A DNA stretch of 7,899 nt, taken from assembly GCA_002405555.1 (NCBI GenBank), contig DHMA01000157.1:1694-9592 (forward strand), in the 5' to 3' direction. The translations under genes were made by a program, and so were the position numbers. The notes under the pieces are model-generated. The model was given only the letters and a program-made list of their open reading frames with translations. It was not told where the DNA came from and searched no databases. This DNA is from Opitutia bacterium UBA4654 (GTDB lineage: Bacteria; Verrucomicrobiota; Verrucomicrobiia; Opitutales; Intestinicryptomonadaceae). Shown in pieces: positions 1-5,974 of this stretch. The number at the start of each line of letters is the position of its first letter. Position 1 is the first letter of the stretch.

Positions 1-1033
1 GGTTTACTTCGTCGAGCATCGATTCGCGGGTTGCGAGGTAGGAAAGTTTTCCGGGGGTAAGCAACTTTTCGGCTACGAGGCGCAGGTACGCTTTTGCCTG
101 AATGTTGTTGGCATCGAGGGTTTCGATTTGGCGGAATGTCGAGCGAGCGCCCGCGTAATCGCCGTAGAGGTACTGTCTGCGACCCTTTTCGAGGAGCGCG
201 TTGACTCTTTCGAGTCTGACGGAGTAGTCGGGGCTTACGTCCGAAATCTTATTGTTATAGGGGTTTTCCTCGAAAGCGTCGACTTCCGCGGTAAATTTCT
301 GCGCCTTTGCCTGATTTTCTTCGGCGGCGGCGTATTCGCCCGCGAATTTCTTGGCGTTCTTCACGTCGCGGTCGGCCATTGCGATATTCGCGCGTTCCTT
401 TGCCATTGTGGCTCTTGCGCGTTTGAGTTCCGAGCGGACTTGGTCGCTTGCGGGCGAGTATTCGTAGGAGGCGATTTTCTCGTCGGCGAGGGAAAGTTTT
501 TCCGTTGCGACGTCCCACTTACCCGAATCCATTGCGTCGTAGGCTTCGTCGATGAGGTCGAAAGCCGCGAGAATCGAGAGCTGCTGTTTGCGGGTCGCTT
601 CCGAGACTACTGCGTCTGCGGGGGCTTCGGCTTTTGCCTCTTCCTTGGCTTCAACCTTGGCGGCTTCGGATTTTTCAGCTTCCGCCTTTACGGCTTCTTC
701 CTTTGCGACTTTCTGCGCCGCTTCGACCTTGTCCGCCGCAATCTGACCCGTCAAAACGGGCGTTTCGCCCTTGGACTGGCGTTCGATATCGGCGTTGACG
801 TCTGCGAGCATGCGCTGTACGCTTTCGTCGTTCGGTGCGAGCTTCACAAGCTCTTCGAGAGCCTGTTTCGACGCCTTAAAGTCGCCGCTGTCGCGCGCCT
901 GAACGGCCGAGACCATCAAGCGTATTTTCTCTTGCGTATTGTCTGCCTGTGCGGCGGACGCAACGCCCGCGAACGCCGTGCACGCCATTATAGCCGCCAC
1001 AGCCGCCCGTTTCTGGATTCTGTTTATTTTCAT
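1..1033 (-). CDS. Amuc_1098-like type IV pilus secretin, N-terminal part (runs off left edge)
   Basis: The frame is open from an ATG at 1033 to the left edge, giving 344 codons with no stop. Seen: a signal peptide at residues 1-28 (basic start, then an Ala-rich hydrophobic stretch ending near VASAAQA). A TPR-like helical pair follows at about 35-85 (ARDSGDFKASKQALEELVKL). Residues 101-137 are a charged Ala/Lys/Glu linker, and 145-255 are helical. A second TPR-like unit sits at about 275-325 (LLEKGRRQYLYGDYAGARS). Known: Amuc_1098 family proteins are outer-membrane secretins with a TPR-rich periplasmic N-terminus, last in the Amuc_1102-1098 order, which is where this gene lies. Inferred: the secretin barrel is encoded beyond base 1 and was not seen, so the call rests on N-terminal layout and synteny. 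The upstream 68 bases are AT-rich and show no clear Shine-Dalgarno sequence. An alternative is a generic TPR lipoprotein-type protein, but gene order argues against it. Confidence 0.8.
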   Translation of the reverse strand, partial: MKINRIQKRAAVAAIMACTAFAGVASAAQADNTQEKIRLMVSAVQARDSGDFKASKQALEELVKLAPNDESVQRMLADVNADIERQSKGETPVLTGQIAADKVEAAQKVAKEEAVKAEAEKSEAAKVEAKEEAKAEAPADAVVSEATRKQQLSILAAFDLIDEAYDAMDSGKWDVATEKLSLADEKIASYEYSPASDQVRSELKRARATMAKERANIAMADRDVKNAKKFAGEYAAAEENQAKAQKFTAEVDAFEENPYNNKISDVSPDYSVRLERVNALLEKGRRQYLYGDYAGARSTFRQIETLDANNIQAKAYLRLVAEKLLTPGKLSYLATRESMLDEVN

Positions 1034-1101
1034 ATTAGCTGTATTTGTAATTTGTTGGAGAATTAATGTAGACGTTTTTCGAAAAAATTAAAGAATTATT
1101 T
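1034..1101 (-). other. AT-rich gap between the 1099-like and secretin genes
   Basis: This 68-base gap is much longer than the 11- and 24-base gaps upstream in the same gene run. It is strongly A/T rich and holds a small inverted repeat (TTTTTCGAAAAA, about 1075-1086). There is no GC-rich stem followed by a T-run, so I see no terminator, and no convincing -35/-10 pair. It also lacks a GGAG-type ribosome site ahead of the secretin ATG. It could be an unstructured leader that helps translation start, or it could hold a weak internal promoter; neither can be settled here. Confidence 0.4.
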
Positions 1102-1986
1102 TTATTTTTTCGATTTTTTTACGGGCACGACGCCCGCTTCTGACAAAGTCATGGTTTGCGGAGTAATGTCTTTATCGGAGGGTACCATTTCCACTACCGC
1201 GCTTCCTTTGTCAAAATCAACCGACTTCACCGTGTACGTCGCCTTGGCGACTTCCTTCGATTCGCCCGCGCCCTTCACGTGCCACTGGCCGCCGTCGGGC
1301 AGCAGGAACGTCATTCTGCGACTGTCCTCAATCACGGTCGGTTTGTTGGAATACACCGTGATTTCCTTGCCCAATTTTTTGTCGAACACAACGACTTTCA
1401 CGACCTGCGAAATCGTGTTGTCGGCGTTCTTCACGCGCTGGCGGTCGAACGATTTTACGACCAACCCGACGTCCACCGTTTGCGCCGTGCCGTTTTTGCC
1501 CATGACCTGCATTGTTACGGGCTGGTTGAGGCGGGCGTTGAAGAACGCCTTAGTCGATTCGTTGCGAAGCTGGATAAGCGGGTTTTCAGTGCTGCCCATC
1601 GCGCCGACGTATTTAATCGGGTACGGTTCGTTCGAGATTCCGCCGAATTTGAGCGCGAACGACTGCCGCGCCATCGCCTTGATAAGCGGCGATTCCGTGA
1701 TGAATTTGCCGTCTTCGTCGACCCAGATTTGCGGGGGCGTGAAGACCTGGAAGAACCATCTGCCGTCTTCGTCCTGCGGGCGGACTTCCGGCCATTCAAT
1801 CGGCTTGATTTCCAAGCGCGGAACGGCCACTTCCTTCCATTCCATGCCTTTCGCCTTTTTTGCGAGCAACGCCTCCGCCTTGTCCGCCGATTCGGCGATT
1901 TTGGGTTTGTTCATTACATAGTATCCGCACGATGCGCCGAGCACAACAAGCGATACCAAAAAGAAAATTTTGTCGTAATATTTCAT
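1102..1986 (-). CDS. Amuc_1099-like pilus-system membrane protein
   Basis: This encodes 294 residues. Seen: a short cytoplasmic start (MKYYDK), one membrane segment at about 7-25, a Lys/Ala-rich linker at 30-50, then a long periplasmic-type beta-rich region. Recognisable elements are WFFQVFTPPQIWVD at 77-90, PYPIKYVGAM at 121-130, a beta region at 155-215, and a Lys-rich end. Known: the Amuc_1099 family is a pilus-like system protein encoded between the Amuc_1100-type and secretin genes, which is the position here. Inferred: by place and topology it may do the PilP job of linking the inner-membrane complex to the secretin, but I see no PilP lipobox of standard form. Cys20 sits in LGASC, where Gly occupies the usual Leu position. 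The ATG at 1986 has an upstream AAAGGAA about 7 bases away that overlaps the previous gene's stop, so translation is probably coupled. The family name rests on layout and synteny. Confidence 0.8.
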   Translation of the reverse strand: MKYYDKIFFLVSLVVLGASCGYYVMNKPKIAESADKAEALLAKKAKGMEWKEVAVPRLEIKPIEWPEVRPQDEDGRWFFQVFTPPQIWVDEDGKFITESPLIKAMARQSFALKFGGISNEPYPIKYVGAMGSTENPLIQLRNESTKAFFNARLNQPVTMQVMGKNGTAQTVDVGLVVKSFDRQRVKNADNTISQVVKVVVFDKKLGKEITVYSNKPTVIEDSRRMTFLLPDGGQWHVKGAGESKEVAKATYTVKSVDFDKGSAVVEMVPSDKDITPQTMTLSEAGVVPVKKSKK

Positions 1987-1991
1987 ATCGC

Positions 1992-2000
1992 GTTCCTTTA
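1992..2000 (-). promoter_or_regulatory. Ribosome binding site overlapping the upstream stop codon
   Basis: On the minus strand TAAAGGAAC combines the TAA stop of the Amuc_1100-like gene with an AAAGGAA Shine-Dalgarno sequence, 5-7 bases ahead of the ATG of the Amuc_1099-like gene. This fixes the ATG at 1986 as the start and suggests translational coupling. Confidence 0.6.
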
Positions 2001-3083
2001 TTTAGCTTCGGTAGCGGGCTTTTTTGCTTGGTCGGGCTTTACGACCTCGACGTATTCTATTACAACCGTAAATTCCGAAACGTTGTCGGTTACAACGGGC
2101 GTGCGCGACGCCTGCTGCTGTTGTTGCTGCTGGTCGCCGTCCGTCTGGGCGGCGGCGTCCGCTTCGGCGTTTGCCGCCGCGCCGAAGATTGCGTCAAGCC
2201 CCGTGGGCGCGGACTGCGCGTTGGCGTCTCCGGAATCGTCGGAGGGCTTTTCTTTGAGCTGTTCGAGCTGCGAGTAGTCGGCGGGTTTTACGTCGATACT
2301 GCGCACAACGAGCATTGCGTCGAAATCTTTGAGCTGGTTGAGGAATCTGCGGAGCACGTCGGTGTGCCCTGCGAATGTGAATTTGTAGGCAATCGTGTCG
2401 AGACTGCCGGCCTTGCGGGCGGTGATTGCGGGGTCGATTTTGAAGTTGTCGCCCGACTGCGATTCCGAATTGCGGCGGGCGCGCGCGTTGCGACGCTGTT
2501 TGTTGTCCGCCTTGACGCCCTCTTCGGGGAGGAGTTCGCGCTGGACGTTCAGAATCCACATCGGCGACTTGTCCGACTTGCACGCGAACAGTTTTTTATT
2601 CACGTAATTGAGCACGCACGCCTGTTTCCAGATTGCCGCCAGAGCCTCTTCTTTCGGGGGTTCTGCGTTGGGGGCGACGTATTTCTTGAAGCCGAAGTCC
2701 ATCGAATCCGAAAGGTCGATTTCGAGCTTTCTTGCCTCCTTGCGCCACGAGTTTACGAAGCCGCGGAGCTGTTCTACCAGCTGGTAGCCCTCTTTCGCGG
2801 TAAGCGGCTTGAAGATTGACGCCGACGCACGGGTCAGGTCTTTTTCGAGGAAAGCCAAGTGGCCTTTGAGTTTGTCGATGTTAGACTTCGACGCGTCGAT
2901 TGCCTTTTGTGTGGGGTCGTCCGCGAGGGAGTCTCTGTACGAATTCATTTCGCGCGAGAGCTTTTTGGAGACCGTTGCGCGCTGCGAGTTCAGGTAGACG
3001 TCGAAGCCCGCCATGCCCGCAAACGCGAGAAGCAGCACCGCCGTCACGACGAAAAACAGGGGATATTTCTTAAAGTATTTCAT
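1998..3083 (-). CDS. Amuc_1100-like pilus-like membrane protein (PilO-type)
   Basis: This encodes 361 residues. Seen: MKYFKKY, one membrane segment at about 8-27, a coiled-coil-like stretch at about 33-85, a first compact domain at about 90-185, a basic linker at 190-207 rich in Arg and Lys, a second domain at about 220-268, then a long acidic/Ala/Gln-rich insert at about 271-330 with seven consecutive Gln (318-324). A final strand pair follows at 335-348 (FTVVIEYVEVV). Known: Amuc_1100 of A. muciniphila, the protein reported to act on host TLR2, has a PilO/GspM-like fold of a membrane helix, coiled coil and two ferredoxin-like units. Its gene lies between those of Amuc_1101 and Amuc_1099, as here. 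Inferred: the protein is an inner-membrane, periplasm-facing partner of the PilN-like half of the upstream gene. The start is backed by GGAGAG about 10 bases upstream. Host-signalling activity should not be assumed from the fold alone. Confidence 0.82.
   Translation of the reverse strand: MKYFKKYPLFFVVTAVLLLAFAGMAGFDVYLNSQRATVSKKLSREMNSYRDSLADDPTQKAIDASKSNIDKLKGHLAFLEKDLTRASASIFKPLTAKEGYQLVEQLRGFVNSWRKEARKLEIDLSDSMDFGFKKYVAPNAEPPKEEALAAIWKQACVLNYVNKKLFACKSDKSPMWILNVQRELLPEEGVKADNKQRRNARARRNSESQSGDNFKIDPAITARKAGSLDTIAYKFTFAGHTDVLRRFLNQLKDFDAMLVVRSIDVKPADYSQLEQLKEKPSDDSGDANAQSAPTGLDAIFGAAANAEADAAAQTDGDQQQQQQQASRTPVVTDNVSEFTVVIEYVEVVKPDQAKKPATEAK
2112..2132. repeat. CAG/CAA trinucleotide run coding seven glutamines
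   Basis: On the coding (minus) strand the codons are CAG CAG CAA CAA CAG CAG CAG, giving Gln318-Gln324 of the Amuc_1100-like protein. Mixed CAG and CAA codons mean it is not a pure microsatellite, although gain or loss of a codon would keep the frame. Confidence 0.85.
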
Positions 3084-3107
3084 AGGGATTTTTCTCTCCG
3101 CAATAAA

Positions 3108-4757
3108 TTATATGGGCTTGTCGGGGTTTACCGTCAAAGTGAAGTCGAACTTCAAGATTCTGGGGTTTGTCGGGTCTGTCCTGACGTTCGAGTAATCCTT
3201 GATGAACGACGAGCTTTTGAAGGAGTCGAGCAGCTTGTTTATGCGTTCGATAGCCTTGTTTGTGTCGTAGGCTTCGGGGTCGTCGGGGTTGGCGTCGCGC
3301 AGAAGCAGACGCCCCGAAAGTTCCAGATTGTACATGGGCTTTTTCGGGTCGGCGGAGCGCACGACGTGCAGTTTGTCGAGCCAAACGTCTTTCTGCTCCA
3401 TGAGTTTCTGTTCGATGTCGATGAACAGGTTAATCCAGTTCGACTTGGATTTCGCCAAGCCCTCCAAGCCCTCGATTTTCGAGGAGAGAAGTTTTACCTC
3501 CTTTTCGTTGTTTTGAAGCTCTTCGATGCGCTCGTTGATTGCGGGCGTGCTTTCGGAGAATTTTGCGATGTACGCCTTGTCCGACGAAATCGCGCTCGAT
3601 ACGAAAAGGAACGGGGGAACAGCCGCCAGCGCGAGCAACGCCGCGCCCAAAACCATGAGCGGACGCTTCGCCGCAAATTCGGTTTCCTCTATGATGTGCT
3701 TGGGCAAAAGGTTTACGCCCATCGCGCCCTGAACCACCATTCGCGCCGCCTCGCCGACGAGTTCGCTCATCTGCTGGGCGCATGCGTTGAGGAGCGCCTG
3801 ATTTACGCCCGCCGAAACGGAGACGTTTGCGAGCGAGTCCAAAAATTCCACGTCCATCTTCTCGTCTTCGGCGATGTACTCGGCGAAGCCGGGGAGGAGC
3901 GAGCCTCTGCCCGTGAGGTAGATTTTCTTCGGAGTAGCCACGCGCCCCGTTCTGCGGTAGTTGAGAATGGAGCGTTTCAGCTCCAAGCCGATTCTCTGCA
4001 TTACGCTCTTGGCGTTCGCGGTGAAGTGTTCCGCCGCGCTCGACGCCGTGGACGACATTTCGACGTCCTCGTTATTCTTGAAATATTTGCATTTGAGGTC
4101 TTCGACAAAGTCGAAGCTCTGCCCCATTGAGTCCGCAATCGCCTGAGTGAGGGCGTTGCCGCCCACGGGAATGCTGCGGGCGAAAAGCCCGTCGTCGCGC
4201 ACGACAAGCATGTTCGAGAACCGCGCGCCCACGTTGAGCAAAACGACGTCGCTTTCAAGGCCGCAGTACTTCCATGTGTTGTAGTCGAGAATCGACGACG
4301 CCTCGATAGTGTCGGCTACGATTCCCACCGACGCCAGCGCCGCGCAGAATTCGTCCGCCGCGCTCGACTTCATGGAGGCGAGGAAAATTTCGGTTTCGAT
4401 GCCGTCGTCGGCAATCACCTGATAGTCCCACGAGACTTCGTTGATGGGGTACGGAATGTTCTTTTCCGCCTCGAACGAAACGACCTCCTTTTGGCGGGCG
4501 GCGTCCACATGGGGAATTTTGATTGTCTTTGTAAGCAGGAGCATCGAGGGGGCGATAACCGTCGCCCTGCCCGAAACGTTCATCGATTTTAACGCCGAAC
4601 GCAGAGCTTCCAACCAGTCTTCCTGAACGGAATAGTCGTAGGAAAGCTCCTGCATTTTGAAATCTTCAAGCACCAGCCTGCCGTTCTGCGCCGAGAACTT
4701 CGCCGCGGTGACATGCGTGGCCTGACAGTTTATTATGAGCTTATTTTTTTGAGCCAT
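3108..4757 (-). CDS. pilM: Amuc_1101-like PilM protein with C-terminal PilN-like domain
   Basis: This encodes 549 residues, well beyond a usual PilM (about 350). Seen: an actin/FtsA-like ATPase region at 1-325 with the PilM signature FEAEKNIPYPINEVSWDYQV (95-114), a phosphate-loop-like strand turn LLNVGARFSNMLVVRDDG (173-190), IPVGGNALT (196-204) and an adenosine-type motif IYLTGRGSLLPGF (279-291). GVNLLPKHI follows at 347-355, then a membrane segment at about 366-390, a coiled coil at 400-435 and an alpha/beta domain at 440-545. Known: PilN begins with an INLLP-type motif that docks in PilM, then a membrane helix, coiled coil and ferredoxin-like domain; this order is reproduced here in one chain. 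Inferred: a natural PilM-PilN fusion acting at the inner membrane beside the Amuc_1100-like protein, whose gene starts 24 bases downstream. The ribosome site is weak (AAGAGA very near the ATG). Confidence 0.9.
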   Translation of the reverse strand: MAQKNKLIINCQATHVTAAKFSAQNGRLVLEDFKMQELSYDYSVQEDWLEALRSALKSMNVSGRATVIAPSMLLLTKTIKIPHVDAARQKEVVSFEAEKNIPYPINEVSWDYQVIADDGIETEIFLASMKSSAADEFCAALASVGIVADTIEASSILDYNTWKYCGLESDVVLLNVGARFSNMLVVRDDGLFARSIPVGGNALTQAIADSMGQSFDFVEDLKCKYFKNNEDVEMSSTASSAAEHFTANAKSVMQRIGLELKRSILNYRRTGRVATPKKIYLTGRGSLLPGFAEYIAEDEKMDVEFLDSLANVSVSAGVNQALLNACAQQMSELVGEAARMVVQGAMGVNLLPKHIIEETEFAAKRPLMVLGAALLALAAVPPFLFVSSAISSDKAYIAKFSESTPAINERIEELQNNEKEVKLLSSKIEGLEGLAKSKSNWINLFIDIEQKLMEQKDVWLDKLHVVRSADPKKPMYNLELSGRLLLRDANPDDPEAYDTNKAIERINKLLDSFKSSSFIKDYSNVRTDPTNPRILKFDFTLTVNPDKPI

Positions 4758-4821
4758 TTCTCTTTTTTAAATTGGGATAGGAGCAAAATTGTTTGCGGGG
4801 TATTTGTAGAAACTATCAAAA

Positions 4822-4855
4822 CCGCCCCGTTATAGTAAAGCAATTTTTTCCGCAA
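4822..4855 (-). promoter_or_regulatory. Possible promoter for the pilM-1100-1099 unit
   Basis: On the minus strand, TTGCGG (4855-4850) and TATAAC (4834-4829) are 15 bases apart, or 16 if the upstream box is read one base earlier. This would start a transcript near 4822 with a leader of about 65 bases before the pilM ATG. The spacing is short and the boxes imperfect. The main support is the terminator just upstream, which means pilM needs its own promoter or read-through. Confidence 0.3.
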
Positions 4856-4861
4856 AATGCG

Positions 4862-4901
4862 AAAAAACGCGTCCGTCGGGAGCTTCCGCGCGCCCGACGG
4901 A
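4862..4901 (-). terminator. Intrinsic terminator after the Amuc_1102-like gene
   Basis: A perfect 9-bp inverted repeat, TCCGTCGGG (4872-4880) with CCCGACGGA (4893-4901), encloses a 12-base loop. On the minus strand it is followed after four bases by six T (4867-4862). It begins 10 bases past the TAG stop at 4912. No T-run follows on the plus strand, so it is directional. The four-base gap between stem and T-run may lower its strength, leaving room for read-through into pilM. Confidence 0.75.
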
Positions 4902-4911
4902 TTGCAAGTGG

Positions 4912-5577
4912 CTATTTGGTCGGCAAATAGGTCGGGATTACGCCGTTTGTCTTGTTGTACTCGTAGCGTTGGACGTTCAGGGGAATGTCGCGCAGGGTCA
5001 TGAGCACGTTTTCGTTGGCGGCGGAAGCCGACTGCACAAGCTTCTGGTAGCTGTCGTAGACTTTCTTTACGTCCGTCGAACGCGCTATGTTCTTGGAAAG
5101 CAAAGTCTTCATATTTTCGCGAGAGAGCGCTACGGGCGTGCCGCCCACGCTAAGCTCTATGCTGTACGCAAAGGGATCTTTGGAGAGCCTGTAAATGGGG
5201 AACGCTTCCGGCGGTATATAGAATACTACGGGGACTTTCTGGTTGCACTTTACCGCAAAGAGCTTTGCCTTGTTTTTGAGCACAATCATGTTTTCGGGTC
5301 TGTTGCGCTCCGACTTTTTAGCCTTTTCGTCGAGGTATACGAGAGTCAGCGCAACTTCTACATCGCGCACCCACTGCTCGTTGTTCGACTTGTCGTCGGG
5401 GTTTTCGTTGCCCGCAATTTCGACCATGATTCGCGTCCACTGACCGGGCGACGCCAAGATGTCGGAGGGTTGCAGTCTTTTGAACTCGATTTTCGAGACG
5501 CTCACGGGGTCTGCTTTTGCGAAGAGGGAAGTCGGCAGCAAAGCCGCCGCGAATAAAGCGATAAACAAACGTTTCAT
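4912..5577 (-). CDS. Amuc_1102-like exported pilus-like protein
   Basis: From the ATG at 5577 this gives 221 residues. A second in-frame ATG three codons earlier (5586) gives 224. Seen: a signal peptide MKRLFIALFAAALLPTSLFA with likely cleavage before KADPVS, then a beta-rich domain with VSKIEFKRL, WTRIMVEI, VRDVEVALTLVYL, VPVVFYIPPEAFPIYRL and YSIELSVGG, and a helical C-terminal stretch ending in PTYLPTK. The frame stays open upstream into the GC-rich spacer, but that extension is Gly/Arg-rich and precedes the signal peptide, so I rejected it. Known: Amuc_1102 is a small exported protein with an immunoglobulin-like fold, reported as similar to archaeal pilus protein FlaF, and is the first gene of the Akkermansia locus, as here. 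Inferred: a periplasmic or outer accessory of the complex. The terminator after it suggests separate expression. The family call leans on position, size and beta-rich layout. Confidence 0.72.
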   Translation of the reverse strand: MKRLFIALFAAALLPTSLFAKADPVSVSKIEFKRLQPSDILASPGQWTRIMVEIAGNENPDDKSNNEQWVRDVEVALTLVYLDEKAKKSERNRPENMIVLKNKAKLFAVKCNQKVPVVFYIPPEAFPIYRLSKDPFAYSIELSVGGTPVALSRENMKTLLSKNIARSTDVKKVYDSYQKLVQSASAANENVLMTLRDIPLNVQRYEYNKTNGVIPTYLPTK

Positions 5578-5586
5578 AGATTTCAT

Positions 5587-5621
5587 GAAGTCGATTAAAC
5601 AGTTCCCGCGCCCGAGGTCAA
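5587..5621 (-). promoter_or_regulatory. Promoter for the Amuc_1102-like gene, set against its start codon
   Basis: On the minus strand TTGACC (5621-5616) and TTTAAT (5599-5594) are 16 bases apart, a fair match to a housekeeping promoter. The predicted start of transcription, about seven bases past the -10 box, falls at about 5587, next to the first ATG (5586-5584). The message would then be leaderless from that ATG, or have a leader of about ten bases before the second ATG (5577-5575). Neither ATG has a Shine-Dalgarno sequence, which fits. Confidence 0.45.
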
Positions 5622-5901
5622 ACAAATTTTGAGCAAACCCGCCCTCCCCGCGCCGCAAATTTCGCAAAACGCCGCCCGCCGCCGCCACGCTCCCGTCCGC
5701 ACCGTCTTCCGCCACCGCGCCCGCGCCGCAAACGCCGCCACCGCCCTCGCCTATTTCCTCCGCTCTCGACGCCCGCGCCGCTGTTCGTTCGCCGCCGCGC
5801 CGCAACGCAAACGCCCCCAAGCCGCCCTTGCGCCCAGCGGCAAGCGTCGCGCCTCCCGCGCCCCGTTTGCCGCGAAGCCGAAAATTGAAGTCCGATTATT
5901 G

Positions 5902-5931
5902 TTGACAAATCGGGGGCGAATTTAGTAGGGC
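5902..5931 (+). promoter_or_regulatory. Possible promoter for the Ig-repeat protein gene
   Basis: A perfect -35 hexamer TTGACA (5902-5907) is followed after 18 bases by TAGGGC (5926-5931), a poor -10 box. TAAAT just downstream is a better sequence but too far away. The A/T-rich stretch right after the C-rich core, about 70 bases ahead of the start codon, is where a promoter would be expected. Confidence 0.4.
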
Positions 5932-5964
5932 TAAATTTGGAACAACTAATAAAAACGAACAACC

Positions 5965-5969
5965 AGGGA
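5965..5969 (+). promoter_or_regulatory. Ribosome binding site of the Ig-repeat gene
   Basis: AGGGA lies five bases ahead of the ATG at 5975. It is the clearest Shine-Dalgarno sequence next to an edge gene in this window and settles the start ahead of the signal peptide. Confidence 0.65.
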
Positions 5970-5974
5970 ATTCC

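Larger units (their letters stand above)
5587..5974. other. Divergent intergenic spacer with a C-rich core
   Basis: These 388 bases separate two divergent genes. Promoter-like elements lie near both ends. The core (5641-5880) is, by hand count, 125 C and 58 G in 240 bases, about 76% G+C with twice as much C as G on the plus strand, while the flanks are ordinary or A/T rich. Several frames stay open across it, but their products are Arg/Ala- or Gly/Arg-rich, as composition alone would give, and none resembles a protein family I know. I see no tandem repeat of fixed unit, no RNA gene and no clear terminator. Confidence 0.6.

Noticed and set aside
128..1066. A 312-codon plus-strand open frame at the left edge
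   Set aside because: It is antisense to the secretin N-terminus, which has a signal peptide and TPR-like units. The plus-strand product is Phe/Cys/Arg-rich with no family resemblance.
2859..4130. A 423-codon open frame on the plus strand
   Set aside because: It lies opposite pilM and the Amuc_1100-like gene, which have clear domains and ribosome sites. The plus-strand product has no recognisable motif and is rich in Arg, Val, Phe and Cys, as expected for an antisense shadow.
5578..5820. N-terminal extension of the Amuc_1102-like gene to an upstream start
   Set aside because: The added residues are Gly/Arg/Ala-rich from the GC-rich spacer and would bury a good signal peptide. A promoter-like pair also lies inside this stretch.
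5641..5880. CRISPR array or tandem repeat in the C-rich block
   Set aside because: Short GCCGCC-like words recur, but at irregular spacing and with no fixed repeat unit or spacers.
5629..5925. A 98-codon plus-strand frame from a TTG start across the C-rich spacer
   Set aside because: The product is Arg/Ala-rich from base composition, has no known motif, and covers the likely promoter of the Ig-repeat gene. The possible GAGG ribosome site upstream is too weak to support it.
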